DNA of 64,000 nucleotides from Candidatus Methylomicrobium oryzae (GTDB lineage: Bacteria; Pseudomonadota; Gammaproteobacteria; Methylococcales; Methylomonadaceae), in contig NZ_JAERVK010000018.1 in the NCBI RefSeq assembly GCF_016745425.1, forward strand, positions 39,413 through 103,412, given 5' to 3'. Made by a program: the position numbers and the translations under genes. The notes under the pieces were generated by a model. The model was not told where the DNA came from. It made no database searches and saw only the letters and a program-made list of their open reading frames with translations. Of this stretch, positions 48,043 to 60,004 are shown piece after piece (within the stretch, counting starts at the first letter, position 1; every line of letters starts with the position of its first letter).

Positions 48043-50676
48043 TTATTCGGGTTTCCCTGACGACGCGACGATTTCGTCGTCAATCTCGTCGATCGTCAAC
48101 GCCGAGCCTTTCCGGTAATGCGGCAATATGCTCATCAATAAGGTGATCGTCGTTGCCAGATACGGCACCGCCTGCACCGACAGCACCCCCATCCAGAGCT
48201 TGCCGCTCAGATTATCGAAATGTTCCAGCGAATTCATGCCGAAAACGCCCGCCATCAGCAAAATGAGCAAGAACAATTCCTGCCGGATCACCAGCAGACC
48301 GGCAAACAGCGGACCCTGTTTTTCATACTTCGGCGTACGCATGAACGGTTTGCCCGGAACGAACATCCCTTGCCAGACCCCGCGCGCCACCGTATGCGTC
48401 AACGCCAAGCCGGACAGCGAGGCGCCGACCGATTCCCACAGCCTGCACGGCACTTTGGCTTGATACAGCCACAAACTGCGTAGAATTTTGAACGTAAACA
48501 GGCCGATCGTCGGCAGCAGGAACGCATTGACCGGCAATTCGGTATGGATCGGATCCAGGAAAATCACCCCGGTCAACACCAGACTCGCGACCGTGAACAC
48601 CAGCGCCAGCGCATCCGAAAACCAAGGCAGCCAGCCGGCCACAAAATAATAGCGCTGGGCCGAGGTCAGCGGAGATTTTTTAGTCGGCTTAAAACTCTTC
48701 CAGTGCGCCTTGATGATCTGCATTGCGCCGTACACCCAGCGGAAACGCTGCGTCATATACCCGGACATCGTGTCCGGCATCAGGCCGCGGCCGAACGAAT
48801 CCTTAACATAGACCGAATCGTAGCCGGCTTCATATAAACGCAAACCGAGCTCGCTGTCCTCGCAAATGCACCACTCGGACCATTTGCCGACTTCGAGCAG
48901 CGCCGACTTGCGGATCATCGTCATCGTACCGTGCTGGATGATCGCATTGTATTCATTCCGCTGCACCATGCCGATATTGAAAAAGCCGGCGTATTCCCAA
49001 TAGCAGAAGCGCTTGAACAGGTTCACGTGACCGTCGCGGTAATCCTGCGGCGACTGCACGAAACCGATGTTCTCGTTGTCGAAATACGGGACCATGCATT
49101 TGAGCCAGTCCGGCGACAGAATATAATCGCTGTCGATCACTGCGATGATTTCGGCATCCGGCGCGGTTTCGACAAGCGCATGATTGATCGCTCCGGCCTT
49201 GAAGCCGGGCCAATTTTCAAGATGGTAAAAACGGAATTTCTCGCCCAGCCGTTCGCAGTCGTCGCGCACCGGCTCCCAAACCGCGGGATCTTTAGTGTTG
49301 TTGTCCATCACCATCACTTCGTAGTGCGGATAATCGAGCTTGGCCAGCGCCTCGAGCGTCTTCCGCACCATCATCGGCGGCTCATTATGAATCGGCAGAT
49401 GAATCGATACCTTCGGATAGCGGAAATCGGGCGACGGCGCCAGCGGCTGGAAAGTCCGCGTGGTGCGCCGGTGCCAGACCACCTCGACGATTTCCATCGT
49501 TTCTATCAGCAGAATGGTCAACGCCAATAATTGCATCAGGATCAGCAGCACCCAGAACACGATCGTCAATTCGGTCTGGTACTGCTGCGCGCCGATCGAT
49601 ACGGTCCAGAAAATGAACGAGGCGGCCAGGTTGGTAATCACGCCGAAAAAGACGATGCCCGGCAATGCCATCGTCCGGCGCGTAAACAGGAAAAGCCCCA
49701 TCAGCACCGCGCTCGCCGCGGCCGCGCCGGTCGCCCAATCCCGCCAGCTCGGCAGCGCCAATACCGCGCCGTCCATCGGATACTTCGGCTGCCGGTCGGC
49801 ATTGAAAATGCCCCAGTAAGCGCCGGCCGAACCTTCGATTTCCATTTTCCAAGGTTGGTCGAACGCTTCGACGATATAATAAGGAATCTTCTGCTCGGCG
49901 GCCCGATTCAGAAACTCCCGCAGAAAAAACGCCTGATTCGTGCGCGAGGCGGTCGCATGGCGGGACGGCTGCCCATCCGACGGCCAACCGACCTCGGTAA
50001 TCACGATCGGCTTGTCGGGATAAGCTTTCTTCAATTCCTCGTATTTCTCGAACACGAAATCGACCGCATCCTCGACCGCGATCCCGTTCCAGTAAGGCAG
50101 GATATGCGCGCCGATGAAATCGACTTCAGCGACCAATTCGGGATGCTTGAGCCAGATGTCGAAGGTTTCCGAGGTACTGACCGGACGCCAGGTACGCTTC
50201 TTGACTTCGCGGATATACTCGATCAGCTGCTGCACCGGAATATCGTTCCGGAACAGCACCTCGTTGCCAACCATCACCCGGACGATTTTATTGTTGTTCT
50301 GGTTGCTGACTTGCAGCAGAGTCTCGATTTCCTGGCGGTTTTTTTCCAGATCGCCGTCGATCCAGGCACCGACGGTACTATTCAAGCCGTGCTTGGCGGC
50401 CAGTTCCGGCACCTTGTGCAGACCTTTCAAAACACTGTAGGTACGGACCGCATGAACCTTGTTTTCGAGCACGGCCAGATCGGCATCGATTTCCGCTTCG
50501 GTCGGGAATTGACCGTTTTTCTGGGTATATTCTTTCCGGCGCGGATCGAAAGTCACCCCCATGGTCGTTTTGGTCCAGGATCTCAATTGCAGCGGGTTGT
50601 TGATGTAGCTCCAAATGCTGAAATTGACCAGGACAAGCACGGTCAACGTTAACAAAATCGTTAGTGTTCTTTTCAT
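48043..50676 (-). CDS. GH17-GT2 fusion, NdvB-like beta-glucan synthase
   Basis: 877 residues. A first TM helix (about 6-26) precedes a periplasmic GH17 domain with both catalytic Glu: Glu139 in VMVGNEV and Glu228 in ITEVGWPS. Two to three TM helices follow (about 320-410), then a cytoplasmic GT2 domain: IHLPIHNEPPMMV, AVIDSDYIL, CEDSELGLRLYEAGY and QRFRW (643-647), all catalytic. The C-terminal third has about five TM helices. The order GH17-TM-GT2-TM is that of Pseudomonas NdvB, which makes cyclic beta-1,3-glucans. It probably makes and trims a periplasmic or surface beta-glucan. Monocistronic. Confidence 0.88.
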   Translation of the reverse strand: MKRTLTILLTLTVLVLVNFSIWSYINNPLQLRSWTKTTMGVTFDPRRKEYTQKNGQFPTEAEIDADLAVLENKVHAVRTYSVLKGLHKVPELAAKHGLNSTVGAWIDGDLEKNRQEIETLLQVSNQNNNKIVRVMVGNEVLFRNDIPVQQLIEYIREVKKRTWRPVSTSETFDIWLKHPELVAEVDFIGAHILPYWNGIAVEDAVDFVFEKYEELKKAYPDKPIVITEVGWPSDGQPSRHATASRTNQAFFLREFLNRAAEQKIPYYIVEAFDQPWKMEIEGSAGAYWGIFNADRQPKYPMDGAVLALPSWRDWATGAAAASAVLMGLFLFTRRTMALPGIVFFGVITNLAASFIFWTVSIGAQQYQTELTIVFWVLLILMQLLALTILLIETMEIVEVVWHRRTTRTFQPLAPSPDFRYPKVSIHLPIHNEPPMMVRKTLEALAKLDYPHYEVMVMDNNTKDPAVWEPVRDDCERLGEKFRFYHLENWPGFKAGAINHALVETAPDAEIIAVIDSDYILSPDWLKCMVPYFDNENIGFVQSPQDYRDGHVNLFKRFCYWEYAGFFNIGMVQRNEYNAIIQHGTMTMIRKSALLEVGKWSEWCICEDSELGLRLYEAGYDSVYVKDSFGRGLMPDTMSGYMTQRFRWVYGAMQIIKAHWKSFKPTKKSPLTSAQRYYFVAGWLPWFSDALALVFTVASLVLTGVIFLDPIHTELPVNAFLLPTIGLFTFKILRSLWLYQAKVPCRLWESVGASLSGLALTHTVARGVWQGMFVPGKPFMRTPKYEKQGPLFAGLLVIRQELFLLILLMAGVFGMNSLEHFDNLSGKLWMGVLSVQAVPYLATTITLLMSILPHYRKGSALTIDEIDDEIVASSGKPE

Positions 50677-50880
50677 TAAGATACTTGAAAGGATTTAGTT
50701 GGGGTGCGTTTTCTTGAAAAACAGGAAGAATCCGAACGGTACGCCGATAAGATGATGCCGGCACCGACAGGCCGCTTTGATCGGCAGAATTATAGTGCAA
50801 ATTGCATGGGGCAAATGATAATTTTAAATCATTCGGATCGGGAATGCTTCAAGCGTCGCGCTTGGGCGGTACTTCGACGG

Positions 50881-50908
50881 CCGCATCCCGGCAATTGCCG
50901 GGATGCGG
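50881..50908 (-). terminator. Perfect 28-base palindrome after lpdA
   Basis: CCGCATCCCGGCAA joined to its exact complement, 15 bases after the lpdA stop at 50924. No T run, so it may be a REP-like stem or a 3' end stabiliser of the pyruvate dehydrogenase transcript. Confidence 0.6.
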
Positions 50909-50923
50909 CTCGTGCCGGGGAAA

Positions 50924-52342
50924 TTAACTTTTTTTGACGTAAAGATCGGTAATCGTTCCGTTGATCATTTCGGCGGCAAATCCGAAAGTTTCGGAGAGCG
51001 TCGGATGCGGATGGATCGTCAGACTGATATCGTCCGCATCGGCGCCCATTTCGAGCGCCAAGACCGCTTCCGCGATCAATTCGCCCGCGTTCGGGCCGAC
51101 CATCCCCGCGCCGAGTATCCGCCCTGTCGCCTTGTCGCAGACGATCTTGGTCACGCCTTCCTTGCGGCCGAGGCTCAGCGAACGGCCGCTCGCGGCCCAC
51201 GGGAATACCGCTTTGTTATAATCGATGCCCTGCTGTTTGGCTTGGCTTTCGCTCAGCCCCATCCAGGCGATCTCGGGATCGGTGTAGGCGACCGAGGGAA
51301 TCGTCAGCGCATCGAACCCGGCTTTGTGACCGGCCGCGACTTCGGCCGCCACCTTCCCTTCGTGGGTCGCTTTATGGGCCAGCATCGGGTTGCCGACGAT
51401 GTCGCCGATCGCGAAAATATGCGGCACATTCGTCCGCTGCTGCTTGTCGACCGGGATGAAACCCTGCTCGTTGACCGTAATGCCGGCCGCTTCCGCGCCG
51501 ATCAGCTTGCCGTTCGGGCGACGGCCGACCGCGACCAGCACCGCATCGAACAGTTCCGATTCGGGCGCGCCCTTACCTTCGAACGATACCTTCAGGCCGT
51601 CGTTTTGCGGCTCGATCGCGGCCACCCGGGTTTCGAGCCAGATGTTCTTGTATTGCTTCTTGATCCTTCTCAGCAGCGGCGTCACCAGATCTTTGTCGCA
51701 GCCCGGAATGATCTGGTCCATCAATTCGACCACATGGATTTCGGAGCCGAATGCATGATAGACAGTCGCCATTTCGAGGCCGATAATCCCGCCGCCGACG
51801 ATCAGCAGCTTTTTCGGAATCTGTTTCAGCTCCAGCGCATCGGTCGAATTCCACAAACGTTCATCGTCATTCGGAAAGCTTGGAATTTGGGTCGGAGACG
51901 AACCCGCCGCGATGATCGCCTGATCGAACGTGATGGTTTTGGCGCCTTCGGGTGTTTCCACCGCGACCGTATTCGGTGCGGTAAATCGGCCGGCGCCCTG
52001 CACAACGGTGACTTTACGCTGTTTGGCCAGTCCTGACAGGCCGGTATTCAGCGATTTGCTGACGCTCTCTTTCCAGGCCCGGATCTTGTCGATATCGATC
52101 TCGGGCTTACCGAACGACAAGCCATGATCCTGCACTTCTTCCGCCTCATGAATCAACTGCGCCATGTGCAGCAGCGCTTTCGACGGAATGCAGCCGACGT
52201 TCAGGCAGACTCCGCCCAACACCGGATAGCGTTCCACCAAAGTGACCTGCTTACCCAAATCGGCCGCGCGAAATGCCGCCGTATAGCCGCCGGGACCGCC
52301 GCCCAACACTAAAACTTCCGTATGCAATGTTGCGTCGCTCAT
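50924..52342 (-). CDS. lpdA: Dihydrolipoyl dehydrogenase (E3)
   Basis: 472 residues. Reoxidises lipoamide of the pyruvate dehydrogenase complex. FAD motif VLGGGPGGYTAAFRAADLG, redox disulfide GGVCLNVGCIPSKAL, NAD motif LLIVGGGIIGLEMATVY and the C-terminal His-Glu pair in LTIHPHPTLSETFGFAAE. Last gene of aceE-aceF-lpdA, 18 bases after aceF. Confidence 0.98.
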   Translation of the reverse strand: MSDATLHTEVLVLGGGPGGYTAAFRAADLGKQVTLVERYPVLGGVCLNVGCIPSKALLHMAQLIHEAEEVQDHGLSFGKPEIDIDKIRAWKESVSKSLNTGLSGLAKQRKVTVVQGAGRFTAPNTVAVETPEGAKTITFDQAIIAAGSSPTQIPSFPNDDERLWNSTDALELKQIPKKLLIVGGGIIGLEMATVYHAFGSEIHVVELMDQIIPGCDKDLVTPLLRRIKKQYKNIWLETRVAAIEPQNDGLKVSFEGKGAPESELFDAVLVAVGRRPNGKLIGAEAAGITVNEQGFIPVDKQQRTNVPHIFAIGDIVGNPMLAHKATHEGKVAAEVAAGHKAGFDALTIPSVAYTDPEIAWMGLSESQAKQQGIDYNKAVFPWAASGRSLSLGRKEGVTKIVCDKATGRILGAGMVGPNAGELIAEAVLALEMGADADDISLTIHPHPTLSETFGFAAEMINGTITDLYVKKS

Positions 52343-52360
52343 ATCCGATGTCTCCGGGAA

Positions 52361-53671
52361 TTAAAGTAACAGGCGGCGAAGATCGCCCAGATAGGTCTTG
52401 ATCGCGGCCATGAAGCGGGCGCCTTCGGCGCCGTCGATCACGCGGTGGTCATACGTCAGGTCCAGCGGCAGCATCAGGCGCGGTTCGAATTCTTTCCCGT
52501 TCCAGACCGGCTGCATCTTGGCGCGGGTCACGCCGAGGATGGCGACCTCGGGCGCGTTTACGATCGGGGTAAAGGCGGTGCCGCCGATCCCGCCAAGGCT
52601 CGAAATACTGAAGCAGCCACCCTGCATGTCGCCCGGCATCAGCTTGCCCTGGCGTGCCTTCTCGCTTTTTTCGGCGAGTTCTGCCGCCAACTGGTTGATG
52701 CTCTTGGTATCGGCGTCGCGCAAGACCGGCACGACCAACCCGTTCGGCGTATCGACCGCGATGCCGATGTTGTAATATTTTTTCAGAATCAGGCTTTCGC
52801 CGTCGCTCGACAACGAAGCGTTGAAACTCGGAAACTGCCGCATCGCCGCCACCACCGCCTTGATGATGAACATCAGGCCGGTAATCTTGACCTCGCCGTT
52901 CTTCTTTTCGGCGTTGATCCGATTGCGGAATGCTTCGAGTTCGGTGATATCGGCTTCCTCATGGTAGGTCACCATCGGCAGATTCAGCCAGACGCGGCTC
53001 AGATTCTGCCCGGTCAGGCGTTTGATCTTGCTCAGTTTGACCGTCTCGGTTTCGCCGAACACCGAAAAATCGACCGCCGGAATCGGCGGAATGCCGCCGC
53101 CGGCCACGGCTGTCTGCTCGGTCAGCGCTTTCTTGACATAAGCCTTCACGTCCTCTTTCAGAATGCGGCCTTTGCGCCCGGAACCAGAGGTAACTTTGGC
53201 GATATCGACGCCCAGCTCGCGCGCGAACAGGCGTACGGACGGAGAGGCGTGCGCGATCACGCCGGGAGCGACTGCGGATACGGGAGCGGAAACTTCTCTC
53301 GCGGGAGCAGGCGCCGGGGCCGGCGCCGATACCGGTTCCGGAGCTTTTTCCGCCTTCGGCGCTTCCGCCGGCGCGGGAGCAGGAGCCGGCTGTGCCTTCG
53401 CTTCCTCCGGCTTGGCCTCCGCTTTCCCTTCTTCCGCAGCGACAGTTGCAATCAGCGTACCTTGGGACACCTTGTCGCCGCGCTTGATGAAAACTTCCTT
53501 GACCGTGCCTGCCGCGCTCGACGGCAAATCCATGCCCGCCTTGTCGGTTTCGAGCGAGGCGACCGTTTGCTCCAGCTCGACCACGTCGCCCGGCTTGATC
53601 AGCACCTCGACCACGTCGATATCGGTCACATTGCCGACGTCCGGCACTCTAATTTCAACCAAATTCGTCAT
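52361..53671 (-). CDS. aceF: Dihydrolipoamide acetyltransferase (E2)
   Basis: 436 residues with a single lipoyl domain (lipoylated Lys in SLETDKAGMD), against three in E. coli. An Ala/Pro/Glu-rich linker (about 85-130) and the peripheral-subunit-binding domain (ASPSVRLFARELGVDIAKV) precede the catalytic domain, with DHRVIDGAEGARF holding the active-site His and Asp. Between aceE and lpdA in one operon. Confidence 0.97.
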   Translation of the reverse strand: MTNLVEIRVPDVGNVTDIDVVEVLIKPGDVVELEQTVASLETDKAGMDLPSSAAGTVKEVFIKRGDKVSQGTLIATVAAEEGKAEAKPEEAKAQPAPAPAPAEAPKAEKAPEPVSAPAPAPAPAREVSAPVSAVAPGVIAHASPSVRLFARELGVDIAKVTSGSGRKGRILKEDVKAYVKKALTEQTAVAGGGIPPIPAVDFSVFGETETVKLSKIKRLTGQNLSRVWLNLPMVTYHEEADITELEAFRNRINAEKKNGEVKITGLMFIIKAVVAAMRQFPSFNASLSSDGESLILKKYYNIGIAVDTPNGLVVPVLRDADTKSINQLAAELAEKSEKARQGKLMPGDMQGGCFSISSLGGIGGTAFTPIVNAPEVAILGVTRAKMQPVWNGKEFEPRLMLPLDLTYDHRVIDGAEGARFMAAIKTYLGDLRRLLL

Positions 53672-53685
53672 TTTGTTCCTTCCGC

Positions 53686-56364
<2,679 letters not shown>

Positions 56365-56733
56365 TCTATGTTCCTGTTCTAGCGAGTAGTATTTGAATTC
56401 TTTGCGAGTGAAATTGATGCATTTCGGGGAGACTCCCCAAGGTTCCGTCCTATTTGCAAAATCGCCTTAACAGATAGCGGAGCCGGCAGACCTCGTCTTT
56501 AAAGGGCACATAGTATAAATCAAATGCGGGGACGCATAGAACCTGTTTTAGCAATCCGAACGTCGCGAACGGGGCAATTGGTGAGAATCCGGAAGAAATG
56601 ATTGACGTTTCCCAAAATACCGGCTGCTCCTAAAACAAGTGCCTATCGCAATGACGGCCGAAACAGGATGTAAAATGGCATGAGTCTCGGAGGACAAGCC
56701 GCCAAATATTCCGGAGCTGCCGGATCCGGCGAT
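56365..56733. other. Intergenic region, aceE leader and LTA-synthase 3' side
   Basis: 369 bases without a gene. It holds a short stem (56426-56438) in what would be the aceE leader. Nothing else stands out: no PdhR-like operator (ATTGGTNNNACCAAT) is seen, and no T-rich terminator for the gene ending at 56734. Confidence 0.4.
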
Positions 56734-58569
56734 TCACTCGGAAGCTTTAGGTTTCTCGGGCGGACCGACGAAATCAAGGTCCTGGGCAACGAGAGGGGAC
56801 GAATATTGAGGGCGCGTCTCCTGTCGGCCGATGAACAAATCATTGCTGACGGTATTCACATTGCGCAGCCATTCTGCGGATTTTTGACATACTTCGTTAT
56901 AAGGCGGTTCCTTGCAGACCTCGATCCTGCCGTCGTCGAGCAGATCGAAATGCAGGCCCGGCAGAGGCCGGATGCGCATCCCCTGAACCGGGTGCGTATA
57001 ATCCATGATGGACTGCTCGTCGTAATTCAACAATTTCAGAATCAGCGCCGGCACTTGGTACAGCGGCAGGCTGCCGACTTTGACCGGCCCTTGGCGGCCG
57101 TTCAGGACCAGCATGGGCGTACTGACGTAAAATTTGAACATATCTGAGGTAAACTCGCTGCGGTTCGGCGCCAGCACGCCCGAATCGACGTAACCTGCGA
57201 AATTTTCGCCCAGAAACGGCAGATGATCGCCGAACAGGATGATGATGCCGTCCGGGTCGCGTTTCTGCATCTCGGCGATGAAGCCCATCAATTCCCGCGA
57301 TTTATAATACACGGTGTTCGCATAGGTCGTGACTTCCTCGACCGGAGACGGCGACAAGATCTTGGGCGGCCGGCTTTCGCTGAGCGGATAATTCCAATGA
57401 CCGAAATAAGTCACGATGTAATCGAAGATCGGCTGCCTGGCTTCGAGAGTAGGCTTGATCTTGTCCAGCACCTGCCGGTAGAGCGAAACATCGGACAAAA
57501 ACTCACGGTTCATATCGTCCTGTACGAAGTCGTCGAGCGACCAGTAGGTTTGGAAGCCCATCCGTTCATACGCATTGACCCGGTTCCAGAACACCGGCAC
57601 GTTCGGATGCGAAGCGGTGGTTCTGTAGCCCTTATCCGCCAGAATGCGCGGCAGGCACGGGACATGATTCAACAGCTGGCGCTCGAATTTGACGCTGTCC
57701 TTCACCACCGGAAAACCGCACAATACTTCGAACTCCGAGTTGGCGGTAAAACCGCCGAAGACCGGTGCCATCGCATGCGCATAATCGGCGCTTTTCCAGA
57801 GTTTCCGAAACTCCGGCGCCAGGGGATTCTGTTTATAGCGCGCCTTTTTCAGCCCGTTCGGATCCCAAAACGATTCGAGCAGCACCAGATGCACATTGCG
57901 CGGCGTAAAAGTTGGGCCTGGACGATCCGCCGGCGGCTGGGCAGACAGCAGGTTATGGGCCGCCTCTTGCGCGTCGTCGATATCGGGCGCCACGTCGGCC
58001 ATCAGGAAATAACGCGAGCCTTCCTGCAAGCTGTACATCGTTGCGCCGTGCCAAAGATAGTTCGAGCGCTGATCCCAGACCGAATTGCCCAAATGCTTGT
58101 CGATCGGCTCCACAATCATCGCCGGCTGGTAAACGATCGTCATCCCGAGCAGAATCGCAACGACGCTGGCCAGGTAAGCGCTCCAGTGCCGCATGGTAAA
58201 ATTGAACAGGAACAGGCTGGCGATCGCGGCCAACGGGATCGCCGCCGCGAAAAAGCGCCAGCCTTCCAGGATCAACAGCAGCGAGCGCAGCGCATAGACG
58301 TCGTCCGGCATGATCGGGCCGCCGAAAAACGAAATCTTGACCGCATTGCCGATATACAGGACACCGGCCAGCAAGGTCTGCAGCACTAGAAATATCCAAA
58401 TCCGCCGAGACCAGGCGAACAGCATGTAAGCCGCAATCAGTTGCAGAAAAAAGTCGTAAGGAATCGCTACCGCCTTGATCTGCACGTCGAACTTGAACGT
58501 ACTGATCAGATAAAACACCAGATAGAGCAAAGCGGTCGAAAAAAGCGGGGCTAGATATTTGTACGGCAT
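56734..58569 (-). CDS. LTA-synthase/OpgB-type phosphoglycerol transferase
   Basis: 611 residues from the ATG at 58569 (MPYKYLAPLFSTALLYLVFY); starts at 58638 or 58764 are possible but neither is better supported. Five TM helices (about 7-160) then a periplasmic sulfatase-fold domain. Metal/active-site residues: Glu232 (LVLLES) and Thr275 (GGFTANSEFEVL, the nucleophile position of LtaS), then GYRTTASHPN and IILFGDHLPFLG. It probably transfers a phosphoglycerol-type group to an envelope glycan. An adjacent partner is not seen, though the GH17-GT2 glucan synthase lies 6 kb away. Confidence 0.88.
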   Translation of the reverse strand: MPYKYLAPLFSTALLYLVFYLISTFKFDVQIKAVAIPYDFFLQLIAAYMLFAWSRRIWIFLVLQTLLAGVLYIGNAVKISFFGGPIMPDDVYALRSLLLILEGWRFFAAAIPLAAIASLFLFNFTMRHWSAYLASVVAILLGMTIVYQPAMIVEPIDKHLGNSVWDQRSNYLWHGATMYSLQEGSRYFLMADVAPDIDDAQEAAHNLLSAQPPADRPGPTFTPRNVHLVLLESFWDPNGLKKARYKQNPLAPEFRKLWKSADYAHAMAPVFGGFTANSEFEVLCGFPVVKDSVKFERQLLNHVPCLPRILADKGYRTTASHPNVPVFWNRVNAYERMGFQTYWSLDDFVQDDMNREFLSDVSLYRQVLDKIKPTLEARQPIFDYIVTYFGHWNYPLSESRPPKILSPSPVEEVTTYANTVYYKSRELMGFIAEMQKRDPDGIIILFGDHLPFLGENFAGYVDSGVLAPNRSEFTSDMFKFYVSTPMLVLNGRQGPVKVGSLPLYQVPALILKLLNYDEQSIMDYTHPVQGMRIRPLPGLHFDLLDDGRIEVCKEPPYNEVCQKSAEWLRNVNTVSNDLFIGRQETRPQYSSPLVAQDLDFVGPPEKPKASE

Positions 58570-58807
58570 GATCGGGCAAAAACGGCTGATACATACAAGT
58601 ATCGAACCCGGGAACTGAACGGAAAATGAACGGACCATCTTATCATACCCATTCGAATCCTCCGCCGTTTTGCACACACAGCCGGGCTGCGTATCGCATC
58701 GATATCGCAAATCCCCTGCCGAACTCGGGACCGATAACAGTTGCCCCCCTTGCCTATCCGTCATAGAATGCCGGCTTTATCAGTTCACCTACACCTGCGG
58801 ATTTTTT

Positions 58808-59359
58808 ATGTCAGATAAAATTTGGTTCAGAACCGGCGAAGCGACCGTTTTTTCCAGCGAAGGCCAAGGCACCGACGCAATGCCCGAGATCCTGATCGGC
58901 CATGTAGAAGGACCGGCCGGCCATGCGTTTGCGAACCTGATGGGGCAAACCGAGGGGCATACCCGAATGTTCGCGATCCGTGCCTGCAATCAACAGGTGC
59001 GCCCCGCTACCCTGATGGTGCCGAAAGTCACGATCAAGTCGTCCGCCTACGTGAACCTGCTCGGCGGTCCGGTGCAGTCGGCGGTGGCCGACGCGGTGCT
59101 GGATAGCGTGATCGACGGCGTGCTGCCGCGCGATCAGGTCAACGACCTGTGCATCATCGCGATGATCTGGATAGCCCCCGAATGCGCGACCAATCCCGAC
59201 CTGGACCGGAAAGACCTGTACCGGACCAATTATGAAGCGATGAAACTGGCGATTTCGCGCGCGATGGGCAATTCGCCGACCATCGACGAACTGATTGCGA
59301 ACCGCCACAAGATCTTCCACGAAATGTACGACCCGGAAACCGGCGAATCGCAATGGTAA
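58808..59359 (+). CDS. Formaldehyde-activating enzyme homologue (Fae-like)
   Basis: 183 residues from the ATG at 58808 (MSDKIWFRTGEATVF). It matches Fae along its length: GEA, ILIGHVEGPAGHAFANLM, TLMVPKVTIKSS, GGPVQSAVADAVLDSVIDGVLP, LCIIAMIWI and NYEAMKLAISRAM. Fae condenses formaldehyde with tetrahydromethanopterin in methylotrophs. In this copy the residue aligned with the catalytic His17 of Methylorubrum Fae is Met25, so activity may differ; it may be one of the Fae paralogues. Upstream of the pqi genes, 15 bases before the first; co-transcription is possible. Confidence 0.85.
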   Translation: MSDKIWFRTGEATVFSSEGQGTDAMPEILIGHVEGPAGHAFANLMGQTEGHTRMFAIRACNQQVRPATLMVPKVTIKSSAYVNLLGGPVQSAVADAVLDSVIDGVLPRDQVNDLCIIAMIWIAPECATNPDLDRKDLYRTNYEAMKLAISRAMGNSPTIDELIANRHKIFHEMYDPETGESQW

Positions 59360-59374
59360 CCGTACCTCCCGGCC

Positions 59375-60004
59375 ATGCGCGCCCGGCCTAAACTACAGCT
59401 GGAGGCATGCCCCGAATGCGATGCGCTGCTGAGGCCGGCAGCGCTCGTTGACGGCGACAAAGCGCACTGTCCGCGCTGCGGATTTCTGTTGCAGCGTGCG
59501 CAAAAGAACAGCATCGAGCGCAGCCTTGCCTTGTCGGTCGCAGGTCTGCTGCTGTTCGTTCCGGCCAATTGTCTGCCCCTGGTCGGTATCAAATTTCTGG
59601 GCAACGCCAAAGACGGCATTCTACTGTCCGGCGTCGCGGCTTTGTACGGAGAAGGCATGTGGGCCGTCGCCACACTGGTGTTCCTTTCCAGCATGTTGTT
59701 TCCGCTCGTGAATATCCTGCTGAGTCTTGCGATCAGCCTGCATCTCTATCTGAACCGCCCAAACCGCTACCTCAGGCACTGGATGCGCTGGCTGCAGCAT
59801 CTGGACGAATGGGCGATGCTGGAGGTTTATACGCTCGGCATCATCGTCGCCTGCGTCAAGCTGTCTTCGATGGCCGACCTGCACTTCGGCCTGGGATTGT
59901 ATGCGTTTGTCGGCCTGCTGCTGGTCACTGTCGCGCTGGCGGCCAGCCTCGACCGGACGCTGTTCTGGCAGCGCATCGATGCCCTGCGCAGGAAACCGGC
60001 ATGA
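59375..60004 (+). CDS. PqiA half protein 1
   Basis: 209 residues: a zinc ribbon at the N-terminus (CPECDALL and CPRCGFLL) and four TM helices, i.e. one half of an E. coli-type PqiA, whose two halves are fused in one chain. Inner-membrane part of the PqiABC lipid-transport system. The stop overlaps the start of the second half (ATGA). Confidence 0.9.
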   Translation: MRARPKLQLEACPECDALLRPAALVDGDKAHCPRCGFLLQRAQKNSIERSLALSVAGLLLFVPANCLPLVGIKFLGNAKDGILLSGVAALYGEGMWAVATLVFLSSMLFPLVNILLSLAISLHLYLNRPNRYLRHWMRWLQHLDEWAMLEVYTLGIIVACVKLSSMADLHFGLGLYAFVGLLLVTVALAASLDRTLFWQRIDALRRKPA

